Assembly (NCBI GenBank): GCA_003232385.1
Contig: QIJE01000028.1
Coordinates: 62,001-126,000 of the forward strand
Direction: 5' to 3'
Length of the DNA: 64,000 nt
DNA from: a bacterium
GTDB taxonomy: Bacteria > SZUA-79 > Acidulodesulfobacterales > Acidulodesulfobacteraceae
The notes under the pieces were generated by a model. It was not told where the DNA came from. It made no database searches and was given only the letters and a program-made list of their open reading frames with translations. This document shows positions 27,886 through 36,342 of the stretch, piece after piece. The first letter of the stretch is position 1. Each line of letters begins with the position of its first letter. A program made the translations under genes and the position numbers.

Positions 27886-28526
27886 TGTTTAAAAAAATTC
27901 AAAATTGGTTTGACGAAAGGATAGGGCTTACCAAACTCATAAATGAGTTTAACGGTGAAAGGATACCGAGTAAAGGCAGCTGGATTTATACGTTTGGAAG
28001 CCTCCTTGCATTTCTTTTTATCGTTCAGGTTGTAACCGGAATATTTTTACTGTTTTATTACGTCCCGTATTTTCCGTTAGCAAGAAATTCTACGTATTTC
28101 ATAAAGCATCACGTTCTCTTAGGTAATGTACTTCTTGGAATTCATCTATGGGGCGCTTTTACGATGATATTTTTTCTCTTGGTCCATATGGCGAGGGTTT
28201 ATTTTTCCGGAGCCTACAAAAAACCGAGAGAGCTTCAATGGGTTGCGGGTATGGTTTTATTTAGTATCGTTATCATACTCGGTTTAACCGGTTATATGTT
28301 AATAGGAAATGAGAACTCATGGTGGACTATTAACGTTCTTACAAACGTTGCCGCTCACGTTCCTCTCGTTGGCGGATTTTTAAGGATTATCGTAAGAGGA
28401 GGAACCGAGACGGCTACCTTGACGATGCAACGTATGGCTTTTGCCGATTGTCGCCATTATGTTTATTCCTATACATATATTTTTGGTAAGGAAAACGGGA
28501 GAGCAGGGTATTGCCTTAGAATATAA
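27885..28526 (+). CDS. Cytochrome b (b6-type), N-terminal part before a frameshift
   Basis: This reading frame of 213 codons holds helices A-C of cytochrome b. Helix B carries the first haem ligand pair, His87 (GIHLWG) and His101 (LLVHMARVYF), 14 residues apart. At 28428-28430 the frame leaves the family pattern: ATGCAACGT reads M-Q-R. Dropping one A gives ATG CAC GTA, M-H-V-W-L-L-P-I-V, which restores an axial His exactly 15 residues before the His in IPIHIF, the b6-type helix D spacing. Residues after about 181 in this frame are therefore probably not native. The restored gene (27885-28977) would be a fused b6/subunit IV of 363 residues. The lesion may be real or an assembly error. Confidence 0.85.
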   Translation: MFKKIQNWFDERIGLTKLINEFNGERIPSKGSWIYTFGSLLAFLFIVQVVTGIFLLFYYVPYFPLARNSTYFIKHHVLLGNVLLGIHLWGAFTMIFFLLVHMARVYFSGAYKKPRELQWVAGMVLFSIVIILGLTGYMLIGNENSWWTINVLTNVAAHVPLVGGFLRIIVRGGTETATLTMQRMAFADCRHYVYSYTYIFGKENGRAGYCLRI

Positions 28527-28977
28527 AAATAGCAAATTGCCGGACAACGACATAAACAAATGGAGCCATCCCGATAAAACGATTCCTTTTTTTCCGGATC
28601 AATTTTATAGGGACATGATAGTGGCTATAGGCGTATTTGCGGTGATATATTTTCTCGCGGTTTATTATGGAGCGGCAATAGGTCCTATGTATAGGCCATT
28701 GGCTCTTCATTTCGCTCCGGAATCGGATTGGTATTTCCTTGCCAACGAGGAATTGTTAAAATATTTCCCCGGTCATGGGTTAATTATATTCCCGACCTTT
28801 ATTATTCCTACGATAGGATTTCTTATATTGTTTGCGATACCTTTTATTGATAATAAAGGGAGCGAAAGAAGCCCGTTGAAAAGACCGGCAGCTACGATAC
28901 TGGGGATTTTGTTTCTCCTTCTGTTAGTTTATTTAACGTTAATAGGCGGCCAACCGAAAGCGCCTGCCGCTGTATAA
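28441..28977 (+). CDS. Cytochrome b, C-terminal part in the +1 frame
   Basis: This frame continues helix D (LPIVAIMFIPIHIFLVRKTG, including the second axial His) and adds helices E-G, corresponding to subunit IV of b6f complexes. The Qo-site PEWY motif appears as SDWYFL near residue 93 of this part, with Asp in place of Glu. It cannot be an independent subunit IV: it begins inside helix D, the nominal TTG start lacks a ribosome site, and the +1 frame is closed by a TGA at 28420. It should be read together with the preceding part. A polytopic cytochrome c fusion gene follows after 22 bases. Confidence 0.85.
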   Translation: MPIVAIMFIPIHIFLVRKTGEQGIALEYKNSKLPDNDINKWSHPDKTIPFFPDQFYRDMIVAIGVFAVIYFLAVYYGAAIGPMYRPLALHFAPESDWYFLANEELLKYFPGHGLIIFPTFIIPTIGFLILFAIPFIDNKGSERSPLKRPAATILGILFLLLLVYLTLIGGQPKAPAAV

Positions 28978-28999
28978 AGTCAAAAGAGGAGTAAATACA

Positions 29000-30487
29000 A
29001 TGAATTTAGGTGTTATTGATATAGTTAATTTATTCATAAACAGGCTGGCGCTGGGTTTCATGGCGATTGCCTTTATATCTCAGTATATAGGGATATTTAA
29101 AAGAGAGGATAGGTATTTTAGGCTAGCTAAATCGCTCATACTGATTTCTTTAATAATAGGTACTGTTCAAACGATAGTATATTTCTATTTCTTAAGTATT
29201 TTGAAAAGCGGGATTCCTAATTTCTGGATTTTCATCAATAAGATTCAGCCGGGAGTTATAGGCTATTCTATGGATGCATTGTTGATATTTCTGATACTTG
29301 GAGCAATATACTATTACGGATTTAAAGGCAAGGATTCCGAGCATCAGGGCTGGAATTTGTTTATAGGTATATTAGCTTTTCTTGCCGGCTTTACTTCGGA
29401 CATATTCTATAGTATTTCTCAGAGCTATACGATTGGGCCGGATCCGAGTAATCCGATTAGAACCCCTATGGTTTTGCTTCTAATCATCGAAAAAAACATA
29501 GAGATTTTTGCTCTCGCGGGCGCATTGCTTGCTTTATGGGCGGGAGTAAGATATATTTTCTCTTCCGATCAGGTTAATAAGAAATATTATGACTGGCTCG
29601 GGTCTTTTTCCGGAATAATAACCCTTATGTTTTTAGTAACTTATCCGGTAGTTTATTTCGGGTGGCTTAAACATTTCAGGGCTACGTCAAGTGTTGGATT
29701 TAATAGAATAATGCTTGTCGGACAATATCAGTGGATTATATATGTGTTTACGGAGACGTTGGGTGGAGCTCTTGTATTATATTACCTTTATATGCTTTGG
29801 AAATTGATAAACGGCAGGGATAAAAAAAGGCCGACTGTTTCCATAGGGCTTATAATTTTTCTGACGATAGTCGGGTTCGTTTCGTTAATATTCGGAATAC
29901 TTCCTCCGTCGGTAGGTGAATTGGGTAATATGCAGCCGGTTAAATATTTAGCTCTTACCGGTCTTTTTTTAACGAGCTTTTTGGTTCTCGGTTATTACCT
30001 TAAAGACCTTACGCCAAATTTTAAGTTCGGCTCCGTTTCTAAGTTCTCTCAAATATTCTTGATAGTGGCCGGATTGCTTGTTGCGATCAACGTTCCCGTT
30101 ATGGGCTATATGAAAATTGCCGCAAGGGGAACTAATAGAATTATTTATCAGACGATGAATTTGAACGGAACTAAATATGTTCCACCCGTTATTTATCCGT
30201 GGCCCGTTAAAAAAGGGTATGCTCTTTTGCAAGATAAGTGCGTTATTTGCCATTCATTAAATAGGGTCGAAAAGTATAAGGGTGTTACATACGGGGATTG
30301 GAATAGGCTCGTTCTTCATCAAATGAAGGATGTTAATGGTGGTCCGATAACTACCGCCGAGGGTAAAGAGATAGCTAATTACTTAAAATCATTGAATATT
30401 ATAACCTACAACCGACATCTTGCGAAAGAACATAAAAAATGGACGCCGCCAGCTTCGCTTCCATGGGGAAAGTCGGTAAAAAAATAG
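29000..30487 (+). CDS. Polytopic membrane protein with C-terminal haem c domain
   Basis: In this protein of 495 residues, about 390 form roughly ten to twelve membrane helices. After a short linker comes a soluble cytochrome c domain with CVICH at residues 414-418 and a candidate axial Met near residue 442 (LHQMKDV). The membrane part loosely resembles CydA-type quinol oxidase subunits from deltaproteobacteria and Nitrospira, but the CydA axial His near residue 19 is not evident, so I do not assign that function. It lies directly behind Rieske and cytochrome b with a good GGAG site. It may replace cytochrome c1 as electron exit, possibly combined with ion or quinone handling. Confidence 0.7.
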   Translation: MNLGVIDIVNLFINRLALGFMAIAFISQYIGIFKREDRYFRLAKSLILISLIIGTVQTIVYFYFLSILKSGIPNFWIFINKIQPGVIGYSMDALLIFLILGAIYYYGFKGKDSEHQGWNLFIGILAFLAGFTSDIFYSISQSYTIGPDPSNPIRTPMVLLLIIEKNIEIFALAGALLALWAGVRYIFSSDQVNKKYYDWLGSFSGIITLMFLVTYPVVYFGWLKHFRATSSVGFNRIMLVGQYQWIIYVFTETLGGALVLYYLYMLWKLINGRDKKRPTVSIGLIIFLTIVGFVSLIFGILPPSVGELGNMQPVKYLALTGLFLTSFLVLGYYLKDLTPNFKFGSVSKFSQIFLIVAGLLVAINVPVMGYMKIAARGTNRIIYQTMNLNGTKYVPPVIYPWPVKKGYALLQDKCVICHSLNRVEKYKGVTYGDWNRLVLHQMKDVNGGPITTAEGKEIANYLKSLNIITYNRHLAKEHKKWTPPASLPWGKSVKK

Positions 30488-30533
30488 GTTAAATGGATAT
30501 ATGTTTTTTGTAAAAGGAAATTGCGTTTATTAT

Positions 30534-30567
30534 CGAGTGCTTGCTTGTTTATTTAAGCAAGCACTCG
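30534..30567 (+). terminator. Strong hairpin between the cytochrome and Fo operons
   Basis: CGAGTGCTTGCTT (30534-30546) and AAGCAAGCACTCG (30555-30567) form a perfect 13-pair stem with an eight-base loop, followed by TTTCGTTTC. Placed between two operons, it reads as a rho-independent terminator, although the T-run is interrupted. Confidence 0.75.
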
Positions 30568-30596
30568 TTTCGTTTCAACTATAGAAGAGAAATAAA

Positions 30597-30812
30597 ATGG
30601 ATAAAGAGTTTATAAAACAGATAACGAGGATGAGTTCTTTAGGGTTGAATCTTATTATATCTATTTTATTTGGAATTTTTATAGGGCTTGAACTTGATAA
30701 ATATTTTGGTTTTAAATATCTTCTCTTAATAATATTTGTGATCCTTGGTTTTTTAGCCGGAATTTATGAAATATATAGGGCAATCAAAAAAGAGCTTAAC
30801 ACAAAGCTTTAA
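30597..30812 (+). CDS. AtpZ/AtpI-like small membrane protein of the ATP synthase operon
   Basis: This protein of 71 residues has two membrane helices (about 14-32 and 39-62) joined by a short loop (LELDKYFGFKY), the layout of the AtpZ/'F0F1-ATPase subunit' family found ahead of atp operons. AtpZ-type proteins help c-ring assembly or Mg/Ca import. It overlaps the following atpI-like gene by 47 bases, pointing to translational coupling. The GAAGAGA upstream is a plausible ribosome site. Confidence 0.75.
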   Translation: MDKEFIKQITRMSSLGLNLIISILFGIFIGLELDKYFGFKYLLLIIFVILGFLAGIYEIYRAIKKELNTKL

Positions 30813-31182
30813 GGAGAAGCCTTTAAAATTTAGGTTAGTTTTTTCGGAATTGATAATAGGCTTAATATCCATTTTAATAATTGCGGGCATTATTAAATTT
30901 TCTTTCGAAGTAAGCAATGTTTTCGCGAGTATTTTACTGGGCTTTATATCTGCCTATTTTATGTTGGTAGATACGGCTTTCTATCTATTTAAGCATTTTA
31001 AAAAATTAAGTGTCCTTAAAATAAATTTTATCGTTATAAGAGACTTGCTCATTGTTTTATTATTTTTTATAATATGCAACAGGATGTTTGATATAAATTT
31101 TGTTATTGCGGCAATCGGGATTACGGTAGTGCCGTTTTCTTTAGTTATTTATTCATTAATTTCCCCTTCGTTAAATACATAG
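30766..31182 (+). CDS. ATP synthase subunit I-like protein
   Basis: This protein of 138 residues has four membrane helices, after a short basic N-terminus (KKSLTQSFKEKPLKFR). Size, helix pattern and position before atpB match AtpI, the c-ring assembly chaperone. Sequence conservation in this family is low, so the call rests mainly on context. The ATG at 30766 lies inside the upstream gene; there is no alternative ATG, GTG or TTG before the first helix. Confidence 0.65.
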   Translation: MKYIGQSKKSLTQSFKEKPLKFRLVFSELIIGLISILIIAGIIKFSFEVSNVFASILLGFISAYFMLVDTAFYLFKHFKKLSVLKINFIVIRDLLIVLLFFIICNRMFDINFVIAAIGITVVPFSLVIYSLISPSLNT

Positions 31183-31216
31183 GCTATATAAATATATAAG
31201 CGGAAAATTAGAGGAT

Positions 31217-31873
31217 ATGTTAAAAGCCCCTACACTCATAAATATCCACGGAATACCGGAATATTGGACGATGACTATAATAGTCATGGGTTTAATATTA
31301 CTTGTTGCCTTTATTGTAGGCAGAAATTTGAAGGTCGTACCGGGCGGTATGCAGAGTTTTTTTGAATTAATATTTATAATGACCGAATATTTTCTGAAAG
31401 AGATCATAGGGGAAGAAGGGGCAGTTTATCTGCCGTTGATCGCCTCTTTTGCGGTTTTTGTTCTTTTTTCAAATCTTATAGGCAGTATCCCCGGTTTTAC
31501 TTCGCCTACCGCTACAATAGATACTACCGTTACGTTGGCTCTAATAGTGTTTTTGCTTTCGCATATCGTAGGAATTAAAAAACATGGGGTTAGATATATC
31601 AAGAAATTTTTAGGTCCCTTGATAATAATCGCACCTATAATGATAATTATAGAAATCATGTCTGCATTGTCGCGCCCTTTCTCCCATGCGTTAAGATTAT
31701 TTGCGAATATTTTTGCAGAAGAATTTATGGTTACGGTTTTACTATTTTTACTTCCATGGGCAATCCCGGCGGTAATGATGTATATGCAGGTCTTTACCGA
31801 TTTAATGCAGGCATTCGTCTTTTATTTATTGTCAATTATTTATATTGCCCTATCTTTAGAAGAAGAACATTAA
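31217..31873 (+). CDS. atpB: ATP synthase Fo subunit a
   Basis: This proton-channel subunit of 218 residues carries the essential Arg in SALSRPFSHALRLFANIFAEE (helix 4/5 region, near residue 160). Other conserved parts are SNLIGSIPGFTSPTA and the C-terminal QAFVFYLLSIIYIALSLEEEH. It has five to six helices. With the c-ring it converts proton flow into rotation. The subunit b, delta and F1 genes are not here, so the Fo and F1 genes are split on the chromosome, as in several deltaproteobacteria and cyanobacteria-like arrangements. Confidence 0.95.
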   Translation: MLKAPTLINIHGIPEYWTMTIIVMGLILLVAFIVGRNLKVVPGGMQSFFELIFIMTEYFLKEIIGEEGAVYLPLIASFAVFVLFSNLIGSIPGFTSPTATIDTTVTLALIVFLLSHIVGIKKHGVRYIKKFLGPLIIIAPIMIIIEIMSALSRPFSHALRLFANIFAEEFMVTVLLFLLPWAIPAVMMYMQVFTDLMQAFVFYLLSIIYIALSLEEEH

Positions 31874-31920
31874 TCTTTATAATATTATAAAATAAACAAA
31901 ATTAGAGTCGGGGGTATTAA

Positions 31921-32310
31921 ATGTTTAAATATTTCATTTCTTTTTTCTCATTTTTAGCGGTATCTGCTTTTAGCGTTAACACCTTTGCTTATAAAGTGTT
32001 AAGTAATGCCGCACCTGCTGATCACCATGCAGTTTACTCCGCTTTATTTGCGAAGAGCCTATTTTTCGGGCTGTCTGCATTAGGCGGGGGGCTTGCGATA
32101 GGGCTGGGCGTTATCGGTGCCGGTGTCGGAATGGGACATGCCGTTAGGGGTGCACTTGAGTCAATGGGTAGAAATCCGGGCATGGAAAAAAAATTAATCG
32201 TCTGGATGATCACGGGTATGGCGATCATGGAGTCTTTAGCTCTTTACGCTCTTTTGATAACATTTATTCTCTTTTACGCAAATCCGTTTAAGGGAATATT
32301 TCTTAAATAG
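31921..32310 (+). CDS. atpE: ATP synthase Fo subunit c with N-terminal signal-like extension
   Basis: This protein of 129 residues is longer than the usual 75-90 because of an N-terminal hydrophobic, signal-like segment (residues 1-23, ending SVNTFA) and a short polar linker. The c-hairpin follows: helix 1 with the glycine zipper (LGGGLAIGLGVIGAGVGMG), the polar loop RNPG, and helix 2 with the ion-binding Glu in MAIMESLALY. The helix 1 Gln and the ESTxxY pattern of Na+-binding rings are absent, so I infer a proton-type ring. A GGGGG site precedes the ATG. Confidence 0.94.
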   Translation: MFKYFISFFSFLAVSAFSVNTFAYKVLSNAAPADHHAVYSALFAKSLFFGLSALGGGLAIGLGVIGAGVGMGHAVRGALESMGRNPGMEKKLIVWMITGMAIMESLALYALLITFILFYANPFKGIFLK

Positions 32311-32467
32311 TCTGTCGCAAGATAAGGATTATTTTTGTGATTAAAAAGGATATCGTATTCAGATATCATCGGCGTTTTAGCGGATATATAATTCAAATAT
32401 AGTTGCGCAAGAATTTCGTCAAAAGGTAAAAACTGCTTGGAAAGACTTAATTGATTACTGTTTTAGG

Positions 32468-32543
<76 letters not shown>

Positions 32544-32806
32544 ATAATTAAAACCACTTTTAAAACAACTGCATTCTATCATAAATGAAATTATAATTCA
32601 AATATCTTTTGCTAATATGAATTTCTCTGTATTTACATATGCCAAATAGCTATATGTAAGTAAAGGGATCACGAAAAAAGTTCTTGATTTAAATAACCGT
32701 TTGTAATAACATAAGTCAAAGTAAGGTTATTGTCCCGGTTTTTAAAATTTGAAAAAATAATTTGGCGGGTTTTTTTTGCCTAAAAACAATAAAGGTTAAT
32801 AATATA

Positions 32807-33670
32807 TTGAAAAATATTACGTATTTTCCAGGTTGTGCAGGTTCTAAAAATAAAAGCTTAGGGGATGTATTTGAAAAATTAGGTTTAGAGGTTGAATTAA
32901 TTGCTAATTGGAATTGTTGCGGTGCGCCTCAGTCTCATAATAGGCCGAGTTTTTTCGATAAGGTAGTCATGCCGCTTAGAAACTTGGGTATTGCTCAGCA
33001 AAACGGCAGTGACTTTATATATTCCGGGTGTCAAGTTTGCGTCAAACAGATAAACGAAGCAGTTAAGACGATAAATCTGAATTCTATGCTTAGAAGTCAA
33101 GCAAAATACAGCCTCGAACCCTTTAACGCCAGTTTAAAAAATATCGAAAGTGATTCCGCCGGAGCTATTCACCTTATGGATATCATTACCGATCCCGATG
33201 TAACGGCAAATCTTTTAAATAATACCGTGAGGAACTTAAGCGGTCATTCGATATTGCTTTATACGGGTTGTTACCACGATAACCGTAAAACGGATGCCTT
33301 TAAAGAAATCCTAGAATCATTCGGTGCCAACGTCAATATATACAGGGAATGCTGCGGGGGAGAAAAATTGCAAAACACTACGCCGGTACATTCTAAAAGA
33401 GTTGAGAACGTTAGCGGGATTGATGCGTTTTTTAAAAAAATTAATCGTAAAGCCGATGAAATCAATTCCGATTACATAATAGCGATATGTTCTATGTGTG
33501 AAAAGAATATTGAAGACGGTGTGGAGTTATCCGATCTCGATGTTTTTGCCCCTGTAATCGGATTAACGGAATATATAGGTTTTTTGTTCGGTTTGCATAA
33601 TTTCGGCGATTTAATAAGCTTAGTAGTTAATAATGATGTAAATGACGAGAAACGGAAGCTTTGCGTATAA
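32807..33670 (+). CDS. HdrB-like protein with two CCG domains
   Basis: This protein of about 287 residues contains two cysteine-rich CCG domains: YFPGCAG, NWNCCGAPQ and SGCQVC in the first, and TGCYHD, ECCGGE and CSMCEKN in the second. In heterodisulfide reductase HdrB such domains bind unusual non-cubane [4Fe-4S] clusters that act on disulfides. The frame opens at a TTG (32762), but TTG at 32807 with AAAGG upstream places YFPGC near the N-terminus as in the family. It lies 24 bases before the molybdopterin catalytic subunit, so it may pass electrons between that enzyme and a thiol/disulfide or quinone pool. The actual partner is unknown. Confidence 0.8.
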   Translation: MKNITYFPGCAGSKNKSLGDVFEKLGLEVELIANWNCCGAPQSHNRPSFFDKVVMPLRNLGIAQQNGSDFIYSGCQVCVKQINEAVKTINLNSMLRSQAKYSLEPFNASLKNIESDSAGAIHLMDIITDPDVTANLLNNTVRNLSGHSILLYTGCYHDNRKTDAFKEILESFGANVNIYRECCGGEKLQNTTPVHSKRVENVSGIDAFFKKINRKADEINSDYIIAICSMCEKNIEDGVELSDLDVFAPVIGLTEYIGFLFGLHNFGDLISLVVNNDVNDEKRKLCV

Positions 33671-33694
33671 ATCTATAATGAAATGGAGGTAAAC

Positions 33695-36238
33695 ATGAAT
33701 CTAGAGGAGTTAAAAAATGAGAAATTTTTGCGGGTAAGAGACAATAGGCTGATAAAAATAAAGCCTGATCATCGTCCGCAAGAATCATCGAAGGATTACG
33801 ATACCGTTCGTTATTCTACTTGTACTAATATGTGTGAGAGCGGTTGCGGTCTTAAAATATTCTTAAAAGACGGCAAGATTGTAGATGTGATGGGTGATGC
33901 GGAACATCCCCAAAGCAGAGGTGGTCTTTGCTCTAAGGGTGTCGGGCAAATTCAATGGTGGTATGACCCGCTTAGAGTTCATCATCCAGTGATTAGAAAA
34001 TCGTTAACCGATGATTTCAAGAGGGTCTCGTGGGATGATGCACTTGATTTTGCTGCTGAAAAATTAATTAAATTATCTAAAGAATATGGACCGGAAGCCC
34101 TTACGGTTTTTAGAACCGGAAGGTCGTCATTCGGAAATAAAGAGGGAGGGGCGAGATTTGCAAAAATATTCGGCACTCCTAATGTTTACGGTCAAGGGCC
34201 TATCTGCTGTGAAAGCCCCGGTGTGGCGATGAACTATGTTTTCGGCGCAAAAGGCTTAGGCAGGCTTATGAACCCGTCTCAAGATTGGAAAAATTCAAAA
34301 TGTATTCTTGTCGTAGGCACAAACATGGCAGCGCAGGAAACGATTACTATGACTCATATTTTGGATGCCAGAGATAACGGAGCATTTTTAATAGGAGTTG
34401 ATCCGCGCTTTAATGCAACACTGTCAAAATGCGATATCGGAATGAGAATTCGTTCCGGTTCCGATGCTATTTTATTTCTCGCAATGGGTAACATTATTAT
34501 TAAAGAGAAGCTTTACGATAAGGAATTTGTTGACAAATGGGTTTCCGGATTTGGAGAATACGCTAAAGAATGTGCTAACTGGTCTCCTGAAAGAGCCGAA
34601 AAACTTACCTATGTCCCTAAAGGAATGATTATTGAAGCGGCAAAAAGGTTCGGTGCGGCAAGACCTGCATCTGTCATGGGTAATTTGGGTACTGCTCAGA
34701 TTTATAACTCCAACAACGTAAATAGAGCTATTGCGGCCCTTCTTGCTTTGACCGGTTCCATAGGTGTTAAAGGCGGTGGTTGGAATTGGCTTCATAATTG
34801 TCGTCCCCCGTTAAATTACGGTAGCGATTTAAAGGTTTTGTCCGGCTCTAAAAGACCGCAGATAACGGATAAATTAATATCTTGGGGAGACAGTTCGGTT
34901 CCCGCCATAATCAATGCAATGATATATGAGAAACCGTATCCGGTTAAGGGTATTATTTGGAACGGAGATCATTTGCCGCAGTTTCCGAATTCTTGGAAAA
35001 TGGAAGAGGCGATGAAGAAGAATGTAATAAATATCCATCTTTCTATATATCCTAATCATACCTATATGTTTAGTCACGTTGCATTTCCGATAGCTATTTC
35101 TGCAGAAACCGACAGTATTTGTCATCACGGCAACAATAGGCTTATTCAGTGGCATAATAAGGTCATACCATATCAGCATGAACATAGAGCGGATATTGAC
35201 GTGTTTGACGGTTTAGCAAAAAGGCTTAAAGGGCAGATAGGGCATTTTGACGAGGTAGAGTTTAATCCCTGGGGATATTATAAAGATGGTCCCGATAAGG
35301 GAAGGGTCGACGAAATCAAAATGACCGACTTTTTTAATACTCAAGAGCCGGTTACGAGAGGCATCACTTATGATCTATTAAACCCCGAAAAAAATCCGAA
35401 AGGTGGAATTATGTGGCCGGTTTTTTCAAAAGAAGAGGCTGTATTCCAAGATGATGAAGCAGTATTGAGGGGCAAATGGATAATGTATAAAGAGGGCGAA
35501 AATTATCCCGAAACGGATAAAAGGTTCCCTACTCCGTCCGGAAAAATAGAGATCACATCGGATGCATTAGAAAAGATAGGCTGGTATAAGGTTCCTACGC
35601 AGGTTGAAGGTTCGGAGTCGCCGCTTGGAAATTTTGAAAGAGCGGAGAAGTATCCGTTAGTCTTAAATACTACTCGTATCGCCCAATCATTTCATGAAGG
35701 CGGACATTGGTGGCCGTGGAACGATGAGCTTGAGCCGGATAGGAATATCGAAATAAATCCGGAGACTGCAGCGATTATGGGAGTAGAAGACGGAGACATG
35801 GTTATCGTAGAAAATGATAGGGGATGGGTAGAGGGTCCGGCATGGGTTACGGAAATGGTTCCTGAAGACGGTATATGGTCAAACTTCGGCTTTGATAGGT
35901 ACCAACCGTTTCATCCGTATGAGTCTATCAACACCGTTATAGATGATATAATAAAAGACCCTGTTTATGGACAGATACAGTTTAAGGCGGTTCTTTGCAG
36001 TGTTTACAGAAAGGGCGATCCTGACCCAAAAGCTACGACAAAGAAGGTGCTGGAATTTCTTAAGAAGAAATTTCCTGAGGTTTGGGATCCTGCAAAACAG
36101 GATAAAGATATCATTGTCGGAAAATGGAAAGACCATTGGAAAGAATATCATGAACTCAGCATAGGATGGAAAAAGCTCGTGAACTTTAAAGAACCGGTGG
36201 AATGCACACCCGATTCTTGTGACATTCGCGAATATTAA
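33695..36238 (+). CDS. DMSO-reductase-family molybdopterin oxidoreductase catalytic subunit
   Basis: This protein of 847 residues has an N-terminal [4Fe-4S] site (Cys43, Cys47, Cys51, Cys79), bis-MGD binding domains, and a C-terminal cap (residues about 640-790, with HEGGHWWPWNDELEPDRN). Cys171-Cys172 in GPICCESPG lie where family members place the Mo/W ligand, so a Cys-ligated metal is likely, as in polysulfide, thiosulfate and arsenate enzymes. There is no Tat signal, so it should be cytoplasmic. The ATG at 33695 follows TGGAGG; the earlier ATG at 33683 overlaps that site. The substrate cannot be named. Sulfur-compound or formate-like chemistry fits the neighbours. Confidence 0.85.
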   Translation: MNLEELKNEKFLRVRDNRLIKIKPDHRPQESSKDYDTVRYSTCTNMCESGCGLKIFLKDGKIVDVMGDAEHPQSRGGLCSKGVGQIQWWYDPLRVHHPVIRKSLTDDFKRVSWDDALDFAAEKLIKLSKEYGPEALTVFRTGRSSFGNKEGGARFAKIFGTPNVYGQGPICCESPGVAMNYVFGAKGLGRLMNPSQDWKNSKCILVVGTNMAAQETITMTHILDARDNGAFLIGVDPRFNATLSKCDIGMRIRSGSDAILFLAMGNIIIKEKLYDKEFVDKWVSGFGEYAKECANWSPERAEKLTYVPKGMIIEAAKRFGAARPASVMGNLGTAQIYNSNNVNRAIAALLALTGSIGVKGGGWNWLHNCRPPLNYGSDLKVLSGSKRPQITDKLISWGDSSVPAIINAMIYEKPYPVKGIIWNGDHLPQFPNSWKMEEAMKKNVINIHLSIYPNHTYMFSHVAFPIAISAETDSICHHGNNRLIQWHNKVIPYQHEHRADIDVFDGLAKRLKGQIGHFDEVEFNPWGYYKDGPDKGRVDEIKMTDFFNTQEPVTRGITYDLLNPEKNPKGGIMWPVFSKEEAVFQDDEAVLRGKWIMYKEGENYPETDKRFPTPSGKIEITSDALEKIGWYKVPTQVEGSESPLGNFERAEKYPLVLNTTRIAQSFHEGGHWWPWNDELEPDRNIEINPETAAIMGVEDGDMVIVENDRGWVEGPAWVTEMVPEDGIWSNFGFDRYQPFHPYESINTVIDDIIKDPVYGQIQFKAVLCSVYRKGDPDPKATTKKVLEFLKKKFPEVWDPAKQDKDIIVGKWKDHWKEYHELSIGWKKLVNFKEPVECTPDSCDIREY

Positions 36239-36259
36239 TTGTTGATTTAATTAAAATAA

Positions 36260-36305
36260 ATTTTGTTAGGATTGCGGCGTAAAGCCGTCGTAATTCTAAC
36301 AAATT
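36260..36305 (+). promoter_or_regulatory. Long intra-operon hairpin
   Basis: Arms GTTAGGATTGCGGCG (36265-36279) and CGTCGTAATTCTAAC (36286-36300) pair along 15 positions in RNA, three of them G-U, with a six-base loop and extra A-T pairs outside. It has no long T-run. Between the catalytic and ferredoxin subunit genes it could stabilise the upstream mRNA end or partly terminate, tuning the subunit ratio. Confidence 0.55.
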
Positions 36306-36342
36306 TAAACAGTTACAAAAATATAAAAATAGGAGTGTAAAT

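Noticed and set aside
28441-28977. A separate petD-like subunit IV gene
   Set aside because: It starts within helix D and holds one of its His ligands, has no ribosome site, and its frame opens only 19 bases upstream; a frameshifted single gene explains it better.
31921-32310. Sodium-dependent ATP synthase
   Set aside because: The helix 1 Gln and the ESTxxY pattern of Na+-binding c subunits are absent.
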